From Cyathus striatus (lineage: Eukaryota > Basidiomycota > Agaricomycetes > Agaricales > Nidulariaceae): a stretch of 64,000 bases of DNA. Every line of letters begins with the position of its first letter. Position 1 is the first letter of the stretch. Shown here in pieces: positions 20,850 through 33,748 of this stretch. The stretch spans positions 310,001-374,000 of the forward strand of contig JAOVFP010000017.1 of NCBI GenBank assembly GCA_025738555.1. Reading direction: 5' to 3'. The notes under the pieces were generated by a model. The model made no database searches and had not been told where the DNA came from. It saw only the letters and a list, made by a program, of their open reading frames with translations. The translations under genes and the position numbers were made by a program.

Positions 20850-23800
20850 TTGTATATATGAGAGAGAATGCAAGACTTATATACTACTGTAAAAGTACTA
20901 TACAGCTAGCAAATGTCTAGAATAGATAATTAACTGTGACTCTGGGAGAAGAGATCATGTGCATTCAGAAAGGTCTGGATATGAGATCATCAGGTATTCC
21001 CTCTTGTAGAACTCAGATGAGCAGGATAATGGGAACACACTTATTGGCTGAACTACTGGCTTGGGTATCCCACCATGTTGCAGGCATGAATGTAGACCCA
21101 TTAGTGTACTTAGCTCAGCATTCAGGGTCCATTACTTTGTGGGTATCACTTCTCCAAGTTGTAGATCAAACATAATTGCATTTCACAAGATGCTGAGAGC
21201 CAATTTGCCTCATTTCCAGAGTCACAGCAAAAGCCCTTCTGACTAGTGGGGTTTAGCATGGATGTAACAGTCAAGCTCAAAGATATCAATACAAATAATA
21301 AGAAAATGATGGAGTGAAAGTTAGGGGTGGTACCAATCTGAGGTGATGGTCATTCCTGTAGGGAGCTGCCTAGCAGGGGTAAAAGGGGGGGGGGTTATAG
21401 CAGTAGTGGAGCAGCAGTGGTGGGTGAGATTGCTAAAGTACTGGGAATTATAGAGAGAAGGGAGGATAGAGGTTAAAGAAGTTGATGGAGTTGTTGGGCT
21501 AGGAAGTGATACACTAGTAAAATAAAATAATGTACTTTAATTTCATTTCTCTCATTCCAAATTTATGGAATGTCCACCTGAGCACATGAGTAGGACACTG
21601 CAGGGAGGGGCTGAGTTCCCACACCACCTCCCATAAATCATTAAGGGATTAAAAACAAGTAAAACTACAAAAAACACATAAAAACTCTGCCTCAGTATGG
21701 TTTTAAAAACATTTTAAACAAATACTGATAAGACTAACTTTAGATTATGTTATTTTATGTAGTTTTAACACCACCAACAAGGAACATAAAGTTCTAGTTA
21801 GATTATATTTAGTTTGAGGGTGTAAGAGTTTCAATTATAGTAAAATGAACAAGGTATTTTAATAGTAGTTAAATGTTATTGCTTTCAGGTACTTCCAGAA
21901 TGGACTTCAGACTTCAGATTTACACTTCAGAATCCAATATCAATTTCAGACATACTCTTCTGTGAGAACAGAAGTACAGCCAGTGTGGTGCTTTAGGTAT
22001 TTTAAGGTACATCTAACTACTTATATACTTAATTACATGGCAATGGTCTCATGCACAATGGGATAGGTATAGTAGAACTGTATCATAGATATTGAAATAT
22101 TACTAAGTCCACAAGAGATGTTGTTCAGCCTCCACATGCAAAACCATGCAGATGTGCTCTGTTTCAGAGGCACATCAAGTGCCGCATTATGCTATTAATA
22201 GACATGCATCAAGACACACACCAATACATGTGCTAACCTTAGCCAAGTACTCAGATATAATGGACACTGGCATTTCTGGTACTGGGATGTCTGATGGCAC
22301 CACCCAATATGCTGCAGGTAGTGTTCAGCATGCATTTCAAAGTTCTGGGGGCATGTGGTTTCCTGCATGGTGGCAATATTACACAAGAGAGACATATGAA
22401 TGCCTTGGGTTATTCAAGAGACTGCATGATAGCTAGGAGTTGCAGTATCCAGTGGTACTAAGAATTCTCTAGGCCAAAGTATTTCCCTGAAATTATGTGA
22501 TTGTCTAGTTTAGTACTGGGAGCATTATTCTGGGTATGGAGAAGTACTAATAACCTAATCAGTAAATAAATACATCCATAAATGTATATAGATGAGCAAG
22601 GAGGGAAAGAGACTGCAGGAACTGCCAGGCATTCTTCCATTCCACTGATAGGGTGTGTAACAGATGAGATTCAGAAATATTTATGAGACATTTTGATACA
22701 GAGAAATATGTACATAGTTTATTATTTGAACCAAAATCTGAATACCTTGATGCAAACTGAAAATAGCCTGAGTTCATTTGATCTATAAATAACTTGTTCT
22801 AATTTTGGAATTGATACAATTGTGCCCCTTGAACTTACCAAACTTGCACCTTGGGATTTAAGTTTATTATTATATTTGGGATTTTATATTCTAAGTGTCT
22901 AAGTATTACTTAAACTTATCACAAGACTCAACAGAAGCTAGATGTAGCATGGAGATGTCCATATATATGATAGGGAGCTACCTGCTCACTAATTGTCAGA
23001 GGCCTCAACATATAGCATATAGATACAACTCACACTTAGTTATTCACTATGTACCAACATAATCCTCAATTAACCTTATCTGAACTCCTAATATGAATAT
23101 TGGAAGTCAGACCTGGTCAATACAATGGCAAGCACATGCAAGAGGGGTATGAGGAGAACCAGGAGAATGTATGGAGGATGAAGAAAGGGGGGTGTCATCA
23201 ACAAATGGGAAATACAAGAACTTGAGTGGGAAAGTTAGCAGTGAAAACAAGAATGAGAGAGGAGGACAACAATGAAGGCAGAATGAAAAGGGGGGACAAA
23301 AGGAGAATTCTATTCAGATTCCAACCAAGATCTCAAAATTTCCTTATGGGGAAATCAAAACAGCCCTATAACACAACTACCTTAAAAGGTAGTGGAAATA
23401 TTACCTCTCATTTGAACTTAAAACCTGTGATTTTGGATTATTAGTTTAATATTATTGTTACAATTTAGTTGTCCAAAGACCATAAATCATATAAGTCAAA
23501 AGTCATGTGACTAACAAGTTTGAAGAACAAGTTAATCAGTATTGAAGAAGTCTTGTTACAAAACTAAGGGACTTAAGCTGATGAAACTTAAGTGTAAGTT
23601 GAGTAAGAATCAGGTAATATTCTTTAAGCTGAAGCTTGAGATCTACAGTCCAACTTCCTACTGTTTAAATACAAACTGGTTCTTACTAATAATAGATAAG
23701 TATGAGTCAAAGAAAGTATGTAAATGCTGTGCATTGGTAAGGCACAGTAAAAGAATGTGAAAATAAAGTAATTATAGTACAATGACTTGAAGAGAGTTAT

Positions 23801-24480
23801 AACAAGTCAGAAGCATGAGAAAAGTAAGTATAAATAAGTGATGACTTACACAAAGTCATTATGAGTCAAGAGTATAACTAAAGCTGTGTAAAAGTAAAGA
23901 TGTTTGGCATCAAAGGTTGTGCCAAACATGTTAAAGTAAACTAATTGTAAACAAAAGAAAATAAAGAAAAACTGTAACAATTATGAATTATATTTGTTCT
24001 ATTTAACTACAAATCACAAATTTGGCACATTGACATGTGAAAGATTCTGTGTGTAGAATGCTTTTGTGTTTTGAATTTATAAAATGAACAGTTGAGAGGT
24101 TATGTACAGATGAGTGATCAACCTAGTATTGGAATCTATTATTCCATGAAGCTGCATTTTCAAGAAAGAAATGACTCATTGACCAACAGAACACCTCAAA
24201 AGCCACAGAATCACCTAAATTTTATTTGAAACACAACTTATATATCTAATAGTATAATATCAATTGAAGCCCTTCCATTGGATGTAGTCCAGAAAGCAGT
24301 GGAGAGATAGGAGGAATTGAAAAAGATCATGCACCATGTGCAATAAAACTTACAGTGATATGGTAAACAGAAAGCCATTTCTGAAATATAAATAGATTCT
24401 AATCTTTTTGTCAGTGAGAACTGAACATATTGAACTATATCTCTGACAAATAATAAAACCATCCAGATCAATTATGAGAT
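20850..24480. other. CpG-depleted region without recognisable genes
   Basis: Only a very few CpG dinucleotides were seen in about 3.6 kb. Short ORFs (20936-21175, 22146-22436, 23226-23444, 23542-23760, 24238-24471) have no domain I recognise. The 23200-23950 part is purine-rich on the plus strand. It is probably old, decayed repeat DNA. Confidence 0.5.
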
Positions 24481-24490
24481 CTCTGTGTAA

Positions 24491-24555
24491 CTACTTCTTC
24501 AAATTTAATAATTCCTTTAATAATTCTTTGACTTTTGTCTTCCTCTTAGTCTCTG
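24491..24555 (-). pseudogene. Second copy of the WD40-protein C-terminal tail
   Basis: Minus-strand codons before a stop read TKVKELLKELLNLKK, very close to NKVKELLKRILNLNK at the end of the NACHT-WD40 pseudogene (stop at 24927). The copy is preceded by CTTACAG, a possible splice acceptor. It may be a leftover of a tandem duplication or an alternative last exon. Confidence 0.55.
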
Positions 24556-24926
24556 TAAGTAATTATTGTACCATATATGAACTGAGTGAGAAAATTCCAT
24601 GATAACTGGAGTACCATTTTAAAATTATTATAGTACTATAAATATATCAACTAATTGAAAAAATAATTACTTTACAGTATACAGTACAGTATGAGTACAA
24701 TAAGTAAGTAAGTCATCATATACTGCAATACATCTTATACAAGTTACATCATATAACAGTAATTTTTATGTATGAGACTACAGACATGATCAATTCATAC
24801 ATATTCTAGAATTCTAACATCAAGATGTATCTACAAGATAAGAGAAGAAATGAATACAAAATATCTAACAAACCTATTAACTCTAGAGTAGTTGAATACT
24901 AACAGCAGAAATCACTGTATACTTAA

Positions 24927-27900
24927 CTACTTATTCAAATTCAAAATTCTCTTTAATAATTCCTTTACTTTATTCTCCTTCTTAATCTCTAAAGCTAATC
25001 CCCACTTATCAATATTCAGAGATATTATTACCATTCTTCCCAATGCAGTTCCAATAGCAACTGTTGTATCATTTATAGCCAATGCATGTAAATTTGTTGG
25101 TCTAAAAGAAGGTGGAAGCCAAAATAATCTTCTACCTGATTTTACAATCCAATCACCCACAACCAGATTCAGATTGGTTTCGGATAATTCATGTAATAAG
25201 TCAAGCTCATTGAATGTTTGTATACAAAAAAATTGATGGTTATTAACAATAATACTGGTTTGGTCAACATTAAATGCAATTATTTCCACAGCATCATTCA
25301 AATTCCAAAAATGTATACAAGAGTCATTTTGAACACTCCACACTCTAACTGTCTTGTCTTGTGAGCCAGACACAATAGTTGTCCCATCATGTGAGATGGC
25401 AACTGACATGACCTGGCCTGAATGTCCTTTTAACTCATTGACAAGTTTTCCACTCCATGAATTCCACACTCTGACTGTCCTGTCCTGTGAGCCAGACACA
25501 ATAGTTGTCCTATCCTGTGAGATGGCAACTGACATGACCTGGCCTGAATGTCCTTTTAACTCATTGACAAGTGTGAATTCCACACTCTGACTGTCCTGTC
25601 ATCTGAGCAAGATACAATAGTTTTCCCATTTTGTGAGATGACAACTGATGTGACTGAGTCTGAATGTCCTTTTAACACATTGAGAAGTTTTCCACTCTGT
25701 AAATTCCACACTCTGACTGTCCTATCTTCTGAACCAGACACAATAGTTGTCCCATTCTGTGAGATAGCAACTGAATTGACCCAGTTTAAATGTCCTTTCA
25801 ACTCATTGAGAAGTTCTCCATTATATGAATCCCATACTCTGACTGTCTTATCATGTGAGCTAGAAACAATAATTTTTTGATCCTGTGAGATAGCAACTGA
25901 TCTTATTACATTGAAATGACCCTCTAGTACCTGTACACATGGATCCCAGTATTTATTGTATCCTTGAATTAACTTTACAGTTTTTAATTGGTCTTGATAT
26001 GTCTTATATAATACAGATTCTTGTGGAGTGAAAACTAGTGCAGTCTGATAAATTTGTAATGCATGGTCCCTAATTATCTCATAATTGAGTTGAATAAACC
26101 TTTCAGCATCATTTAACAACTCCAAACACTTTGGTTTGAAAATGGACTAAATTAAATCATTAGCAAGCAATAAATAGCAATAAAATATTGTACTAACTAC
26201 AAGTTTTTTTCCTAATATTATACCTTCTAGTGCTCTTGGTAGTTGACCATATAGTGATATTACTTCAAGCCACTGCAATAAATACTTAAATATCAATGTT
26301 GTTGCTAGTTGTTTCAGTTCACTATTCAACAATGCTTCTTAAAGATGAAAAATCCAATATGTAGCTGCATAACCAATCTCATCTGTTACTGTGTAGTGAA
26401 CAGGTATATCTTTATTTGCAGTGGACATATTTCCAACATTGCAGATATCTACTTTCAGGATATTCATTATTTTCTGTAAGCATGCAGTAGCAATAAGAGC
26501 ATGATACTCTTTGGTATTAATGTAAAATCTCTGATCTGAGCATCATGTTGAACTGGTAAGGAAATCATGAAATGATGAATGAAAAGCATGCACTGGAAGA
26601 TTTGAATTAAATGGTGGAACTAGTAGTACTGCCTTCAGGTCACACAAAATTCTGTAGATGTAATTGACATTGTAATTCAATTCCAGAACTTGCAATATTG
26701 CTTCAATGGTCAAGTTATTTAACCCTAATATAATAATTCCAACTATAGCTTTAAAGATGTCCTCATTCCAGTATTGTGATTTTAAAGCTACCAACGGAAT
26801 TTTCATATACATGTCATCCAGTGATCCATATGGATTCACATCATTTGACTTCACATATTGATTCTCAAGAATAAATTTTAATTTATTCTGTACTCCAAAT
26901 CCCAAGTCATATTTAATAAATTTCACTGCTGTAGTTGCTGCAATAAATAAGCCTGAACAGATTTCAATCAGTTCACTCATTTCATTTGGCTCTGGCCAAC
27001 ATTTCTGAATGGGCATTTCACTGATATCTTGTTCTATGTACAATCTAATATCAGCATTGACTTTTTCTTTTTCTATATTATGCAAAACAAATGGATATGT
27101 CACAGATTCTACTGTTTTAATTTGGAAAATGTACTCCAGGGATGCCTCAGGTTGACTAGTAACAAAAAAATTGATTGGAAAGGTGCACTGGCTGAGATTT
27201 TCAGCTAGCACTTTAATAATATTTGTGTGAATATTCTGCTGGCATTCATCCAGTGCATCAAGAATAACCACAATTTTGATCTCATTTAATTGTTCTTTTA
27301 TATCTGTGATTGGTTTCAAAATAAGTCTCTGCAACTGAACTGAAAGAGCTGAGTGAAGAATTGATATGTCAGATCGAATCTCTTTCAATAATTTTTCTTC
27401 TAATAGTGGAAATTGTTTTCCCAGTTGATATGCCAATGTTTTAATTACATTTGTAATCTCACTCCGATTTATGTGATCCCTAGAGAAGAAGAAAGGCTCC
27501 ATTCTTGTGGTATTTATAAGCCACACTATGTGCAACAGCTGATTTTCCAGTCCCTGCAAGCCCAGAAAGCCAGAAGATGGATGCTTTGTCAGTTGAAGCA
27601 ATCCAATTATCTATTTCTTGCAACAGATCCAGTCTAGTACCATTGGTACAGCCAGTGGCTCCTTCCCTTTCAGCTGAGTTACATGCTGCACCAAAAATTG
27701 GACTTAATTTTTCGGCTAACACATCTTTTGATTCTGCAGACAAGTTCTGATAAATATTGGTGATTGAACCAGCACTGTTAACTGTTGCATGATCTTTCAA
27801 GGTAACACCAGTAGCCCCTGGAAATGCTTGGATTTCTGCTCTACTTTTCACTATATTGCTCTCCTATCATATGTAAGATAGAGAGCTAGTTAATAATTAA

Positions 27901-28096
27901 CTTCAGTTAGACTTACATTTGTAAATGATGTTTTCTTTGGTATGTGGAATGATGTAAGGCTTAATACTTCAGTGTTATCTTCAAGGGGATGATGTTCTGC
28001 TGCTACGTCGGAGGGAGGAGCATTGCTCCCTACGGCATTAGCTGAGTATGATTTGCTAGTGTCTTCATTTGTATTCTGCTCGAATGATTGAGACAT
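24927..28096 (-). pseudogene. NACHT-WD40 NLR-like pseudogene
   Basis: Exon 1 (28096-27917) is followed by a 53-nt intron and a frame with Walker A GLAGTGKS (about 27560). A +1 shift in a T/C run (about 27485-27497) leads to Walker B IVVILDALDEC (about 27260) and the rest of the NACHT region. Two in-frame stops follow (TGA at 26543-26545, TAA at 26339-26341), then an intron and at least five WD40 repeats of about 42 residues (26000-25310). The repeats share SVAISQ...TIVSGS.DRTVRVWN. A net 10-nt deletion between repeats 3 and 4 (about 25575) shifts the frame again. The C-terminal part is not WD-like. Intact family members are fungal NLRs that sense ligands through the repeats and oligomerise through NACHT. 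The 3-kb body has only about five CpGs, the 5' end about thirteen in 260 bp. Confidence 0.85.
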
Positions 28097-28099
28097 TGC

Positions 28100-28790
28100 T
28101 GTTCGATTGTTGATTGTGCGTGTTGCGTATGAATAGGGGGGGAGGGAGGGCCTTAACATCGAATGGCACATATATATATATCGATTATGAGGTCAGCTGG
28201 TGTGCATTTGGTGATGTCTCAAATTATAACGTCCCCCCACGCTCGCAACGAGGCAGTGCTTAAATAAATGTACCCTAATTGTATACTACACACGCAAAGT
28301 ATGCAATGAACAACTGATATAAAAACATAGATACTTCAGTATTTTTCTCCCACAGTCTGTCTTCATTCATATTCTACTTGTTCTCGATAGGTACTGGGTT
28401 CAAACGACGTTTCAACATGGACGAACTCATCTAACCATGTGACAGAAATAAATTCGACGGAATGCGGAATTTCTGCATTTCCCGTACGCCTAGCGTTAGA
28501 CGTTGCGCGTCCCCACCCCCGCTGCACCTCTTGCTTAAACCGCCACTATGACAGACGACAAGCAACTACTATCCTACCCACTCTCCTCCTCCTCTGCATC
28601 ACGCGCCATTTCTCACAGCACAAGTATACTCCCCCGCTAACATGCCATATCACACGGCTGCTAACCGAAGTACTTACATCGATGACGTATACCTAATGCA
28701 GTATTCACCGAACCAGCATTCTACCTTCTCCTAGGAATGGTTATACCCGGGATGGGCATTCTTCAAACCACCAAATTAAGTCGACCTCGT
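28100..28790. promoter_or_regulatory. CpG-rich upstream region of the NACHT-WD40 gene
   Basis: CpG returns abruptly here (CCCCCACGCTCGCAACGAGG near 28235). No further gene can be supported. The ORF at 28439-28696 has no domain. Confidence 0.4.
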
Positions 28791-29935
28791 TGATTCTCCA
28801 TTTATTGGAGAGTCCTGAAGTCGAGAGGGGCAGGATTCAGGCGCAACAAGTTGTGTATGTCTTCTTCATTTCGTCACTTTCCCTTTTTCTCTCGATTCCT
28901 TTCTTTACCATCCTGGTCTTACCTCCTCCCCTCTCTCATTCACTTCATCTACCTCCTCTTTTATATCCTCCCTCCCTTTCTTCCCTCCACCCCCTCCGTC
29001 TTTCTCTCTTCGTGACTAATCCAATCGATCCACAGGAACCCATTGCACCCCACTTACACTCACCACACAGGAGATCTTCAGTAGTACCAAACTGCAATCT
29101 GGCGCGCGATACAACGAGGCGTAGGGTGTCTTCTGTTGAAATAGAAGATAGGCGGAGGGTTTCACATGTTCCGTTGGGGATTATGCACCTGTGCAAAAGA
29201 GTGGTGTAGGAGGTAAGCGGTAGTGAAGGTGTGTAAGACATCCATTTATCCTCTTTCCAACGTTCTCTACTCGCCTCCCCCTTCTCCCTCGACTACGCTA
29301 CCTCCCCTTCTCCTTCTCCTTCATCTTCATCTTTCTTTCATGCTCGCATGCACTAACCCTTCCTCAGTTCTACGACCATTGACAAGCCATTAAATCTCGC
29401 ACACTCGATGCGTAAGGACATCTGATTTGTCTCTTGTCGAGTCTCGACCGCTGCACATTTCCGTTAGTCTCAGGTAGAGGCATCCCAGTCGAACGTGCCT
29501 TGGTGCCACGTTACGCCCTTACACCTTGTCCCAGCCAGTTAAACAACGCACCTCCCTTGTTCGGTAACACTGTGTTAACTGAGGATCATATACCGTTCAG
29601 GAAGAAAGTTGTTCAACGTCTATCCAGAAGGAAAGCATTCATGGAGGGAGAGGGTGCTGTTCAAGAATGCGATGGAGGTGTATCGCCACCTCAAACTGGG
29701 AATTGTATACCATTCTGGCAGTATATCGTTGAAGGTCCTTCCCTTTGGGATGAATGTGGCTGTCGTGGTTATCAGCTTTGTTGGAATCTTGAGGTAGATC
29801 GTTGGACTTGGATATTCTACGTTTGGTAGTGCCTTAAGAGAGGAGTAAATCGCCGAATTGGAAGCCAATAAGAAGTGAATAATCGGTGTCGGGACTTCGA
29901 GCTGGCTACGAGGGGAGGAATTGATAATCATATCG
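28790..29935. other. Unassigned CpG-rich region with frames on both strands
   Basis: CT-rich DNA (28860-29010) is followed by open frames at 29434-29829 (131 codons) and 29609-29797. The latter has a hydrophobic run (MNVAVVVISFVGIL) and the sequence YPEGKHSWRERVLFKNAMEV. I do not recognise a family. It may be decayed gene or repeat sequence. Confidence 0.25.
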
Positions 29936-30600
29936 ATGCATGAACCAGGTTGTATGTCACTCTTTCGGCTTCAGCTTCCACCGATCCATTGCATATTATT
30001 AGCTTTCATTTGAAGAACAAGTTATTGTAGTACATACGAATTAGAAACATGTCTTTCACTTTTGTTGTGCTGGTAATAACGAAAGGTGGCGTTATTATGT
30101 GCGTAGTCTCAATTGTGTTGGTGGTCGACGACAATGAGGCGATTATGCTCAGTAGTCGAACGTTAACCGTCGAAGCGATGATTTGATCATGACAGATGTA
30201 AGAACCATTCCATTTGGCACTTCTGTGAATCTTTATCTCCACTTCATCACGTACCTTCGATCCTTCAAAGTGAAGCCTTGAAGGATCGAAGGTACATATA
30301 TGGTACCACACGCCTTATATTCTCGAAATGGGCAACGTGATTTTCGCGTGCGCGCTAAAGTTAGCGACCAATAGATTGTCAATTAAAGGGACAAGATCAT
30401 GGAAGGCACTGACTTATTCATGGACGAATCGATCTTATCTTACCCTAATAATAAATAATGAGCGGTATTAATGAGCATTAATAGAAGGCCCGTGTGGTTT
30501 TCTGGTATCGATTATTATCGAATACTGTGCTGCCCATCTGCCACGGTGATCGATGTAACAGGGAAGAGTGGGTGCACTGGACCATCGGATTCGCTGTGCT
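29936..30600. other. No gene recognised; contains a perfect hairpin
   Basis: CpG-containing DNA with short frames only (30006-30311 minus). It includes the 18-bp-arm hairpin at 30251-30295. Confidence 0.4.
30251..30295. repeat. Perfect 18-bp inverted repeat
   Basis: GTACCTTCGATCCTTCAA (30251-30268) and TTGAAGGATCGAAGGTAC (30278-30295) are exact reverse complements around a 9-nt loop. No T-run follows, and neither neighbour is a recognised gene, so its role is unknown. Confidence 0.9.
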
Positions 30601-30619
30601 ATCTTAAGTTGCGACGCAT

Positions 30620-32180
30620 TTGAGACGCGTCGTGGGAATGAGGTCACGTGAATTTCTGTTTGAGTTGTCGGCTGACGCCGGACAGAAGGGTCTCCTTTGC
30701 CCTCCTCGCCTCCTCGCTCCTCAACCTCCTCCTTATTATCCAACCTTCTACATGCATTGGAGACTTCACCCCACCCCTCTAATCCACGCCGTTACTGCTC
30801 GTTCAAATCCCCAGATCTTAAATTCTGGCTGCCCAACGCATTGCCGCCGTGAACATGAGAATATGTCGTATGCGTCCTAGTGGTTGAAATATGCGTCCAC
30901 TCTCTTTGCTTCCTTTCCGTTGTCTAACTACCAACTTATGAAATATCCCCTAGAACCCAACACATTCCAGTGGCCTGGAGCATACTCGTCCTTCCTTGGC
31001 GTTCCTATCGACCTCGCTACGCCTGCCACTGACATCATGAGCGGTTACTCGTGGTCCTTAAGATGTATTGTCTGGCGCGTCACGCTACGGCATCCCTATC
31101 CCTCGTAGCGACCCTTTGTCACTCTCAGAAGGCCCTAGTCCATGGCAAGCTATCGAGGCCCAGAGAAGCGCAAGCTCGCTTATATCTGACAACAGACAGG
31201 AGTTATAGCACTGTAGAAGCCATAGGGATTCGAGCAGTCGATTGGTGGGGGTAGGGATGTAGGATGGTCAAGACATTGTTGCTAGGCGTCGCTCTGTGTG
31301 CGCCAGCGAGGCAAGCTGTAGGTACATTTTTGATCCTATTTCCGTGCTTATATTACTCAACTTAGGAGGTATGATGTCTAGAGCTCTGGAAATTGAACGC
31401 CATACTTCACCTTCACTGCGCCGGAAGCTCATCGTCAGCACTGCTTGCCCACATACCTCAGCAATCTTCATAATAATCCAGCGAGAAGCCGTGTACACCC
31501 TGCGAGGACACCTATGGGATATAGGAAGGATGAAGCAAGAGGGTTGGACGGGATGGAGTACGAGGTGTTTGGTTGGTTAGACAGCAGCCGTTGCTTAGGG
31601 TATGATCCGCTTCCTTGCTTCAGGGTTACGGGGATGGATCTCGCGCGTGGGGTTGGAGTTATGCAGATGATAGGGAACGTTTACTTGGGCACCTTCAACG
31701 CGCTGTCATCGCCTTTCTCGGTTTCACCTTTCTACACCACGACTCACTACGACTTTGCTACGACACACTGCGACCTATTATGACAATCCCGACCCTCCAC
31801 GACCCAACATGAGCATCATGGCCACCGTCCCCGTTGCTCCCAGGCTTGCCTACGTGCTATCGACAACACGTGGTGGAAGTGGGGATATGTATACGTTGGC
31901 GAGGTGGCCTTTCCCGTACGTCCTTCCATCCCATTTCGCACAGTTCTATGCACTGACACTACCTTTTTCGCAGGTGAACACTATCAATTAGATCGTCTAG
32001 TATCCTCCAGTTGACGTGCCACATCATCAATCATCATTGCCTCGTTCAGAAGAGACTTCGTTGTTTAGTATGCTACCCTCACGCTCACTACTGTATGGAG
32101 AACTGACATTGACAACGCCGATTGCTTGAATGACTCACAAAGTCGAATGAGCGAGCGAACGAGCATGTGAGGCACTGTAG
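30620..32180. repeat. R-family dispersed repeat, copy 2
   Basis: It shares GGGTCTCCTTTGCCCTCCTC with copy 3, CTATCGAGGCCCAGAGAAG with copies 1 and 4, a CGAGGTGTTTGGTTGGTTAGACAGC block with copy 4, and a GACGTGCCACATCATCAATC block with copies 1 and 4. It is CpG-rich and diverged. Frames such as 31445-31783 are not conserved between copies. Confidence 0.5.
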
Positions 32181-32860
32181 CCAGTGTGCGCTTTCGGGCT
32201 CTTCTCTGTCTCTCGCCTAGGGGTCCTTTGGAGATGAGGTTAGGCTCGGAGGGGCTGCTTGGTGGTATCGAAAGATGGAATCAGTCAGGTTCTAACGACC
32301 CCTCTCGTCTTCACGGTCGTCAACATGTACTCCGTTCGTCCTCTTGCAGGCCACGTTGTGGTCCACTATCAATGTCATCTCCTACTATTCCGAACAGATG
32401 GGTAGAGATCAAAGTGGAACGGATACAATGCTCGGATAACGCTAGCAGTACTGGTGACCGATTTCAACAAGCCTTTTAGCATTTAGAGCTTTTCATCTTC
32501 GAACCTGGGCTGCCTTACTCCAAAGTGGCCTGTCGACGTCATTCCCTGCCCACTGTACTGAGTAACGACAATGTATGAGATTCATCTTTCGAAGGATTGG
32601 TAATAATCTAAGACAGCGCTCGCGTTTTGCGGTTAAATCTTCGTAGAACCAACTCATCTATTGGATAAACTGCCTCTTTTCTATACAGGGTAATCTTCAC
32701 GTTGTACTTTGCTATCAATTTATACACTAGGCAGCTTCGGAATAAAAGTGGTCTTCCTAACAATCCAATATGTGTGGGAACGACATTTATTCCTGACACT
32801 GACCTTTGGTGTCGAATCTCCGATCAAATTCAGGTCGTGTAGCCCCACATAATTATAATT
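32181..32860. other. No gene recognised
   Basis: CpG-containing DNA between R copy 2 and the initiator tRNA. Frames at 32186-32479 (plus) and 32720-33037 (minus, overlapping the tRNA) carry no domain. Confidence 0.4.
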
Positions 32861-32864
32861 GAAT

Positions 32865-32936
32865 AGCAGCATGGCGCAGTGGTAGCGCGCGGGGCCCATA
32901 ACCCCGAGGTCACTCGATCGAGACGAGTTGCTGCTA
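32865..32936 (+). tRNA. Initiator tRNA-Met (CAT)
   Basis: All arms form: acceptor AGCAGCA/TGCTGCT, D stem GCGC/GCGC, anticodon stem CGGGG/CCCCG with loop CCCATAA, and T stem ACTCG/CGAGT with loop ATCGAGA. An A at position 1, the G/C-rich anticodon stem and the AUCG-type T loop are marks of eukaryotic initiator tRNA. There is no intron. A T6 run (32944-32949) follows as RNA polymerase III terminator. The length is 72 nt including the discriminator A. It carries methionine to the first codon. Confidence 0.93.
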
Positions 32937-32949
32937 TTGTATGTTTTTT

Positions 32950-33748
32950 GACGAAAACATAAGGAGTCCGGAATATTGCTGCATAATCTAGCAGGCCACA
33001 GATAGAAGCTTTTGAACAGGGAAATATCTAAAACCAATCTGCTTTCATTCGTCTAAATGAATAGCATGTATGTTTCTAAACATGACAGCCCTTTGAGTAG
33101 ATAATTTGACAGGCTATACAAATAAGGTTTGGAAGGGAATTATACTAAAGAGAGACAGCCCTCTTTCGTCGTCAAAATATGCATTTTTTTAAGCAGACAG
33201 TGTATTTCGACATTTCTGACGCGGATACAGTTTGGGTTCGATGGATCAGAAGTATCGAAAACTCGCAGAGATACCTTATTTAAAGCACTTCACTCTAATC
33301 AAAAGCGGTGTTCGTCACTCAAACTGTATAATTCAGGTCAGAACCACTGCTCGGCTGGGCTATAGGTCCGTCTGAACTGGCTGAAAAGGTTGGCGCTTCA
33401 GATGCCTATTACTCTGTGTGTGACGCGTGCACGTTGTTCATCGGGAAACAAATGTTTCTTGGATTAGGTGGTGGATAATATCGACTCGATACTGACGTCC
33501 ATACACTTCCACCAAGCTGCCGACGATCAGATAATATCTTTGGTGGAGAGAATATGGCCCTTAATTATTATTACCCGTCGCACATCGGTGCTGTCATGTT
33601 TCTGGAATCTGAATTCAGCATATCATAGCAAACAGTTGTGCTCATTCATTTGGAACGTGATCACGCTCCAACGTCATTAGCACTATAGACGTGTCTACCA
33701 GCAAAAGTCCTGTCATGGCAGTCGGATATGCGCTACGTGAATACTTGT
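32950..33748. other. No gene recognised
   Basis: CpG-containing DNA between the initiator tRNA and the MLKL/HeLo-like gene. Frames at 33129-33365 and 33468-33680 have no domain. Confidence 0.4.
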
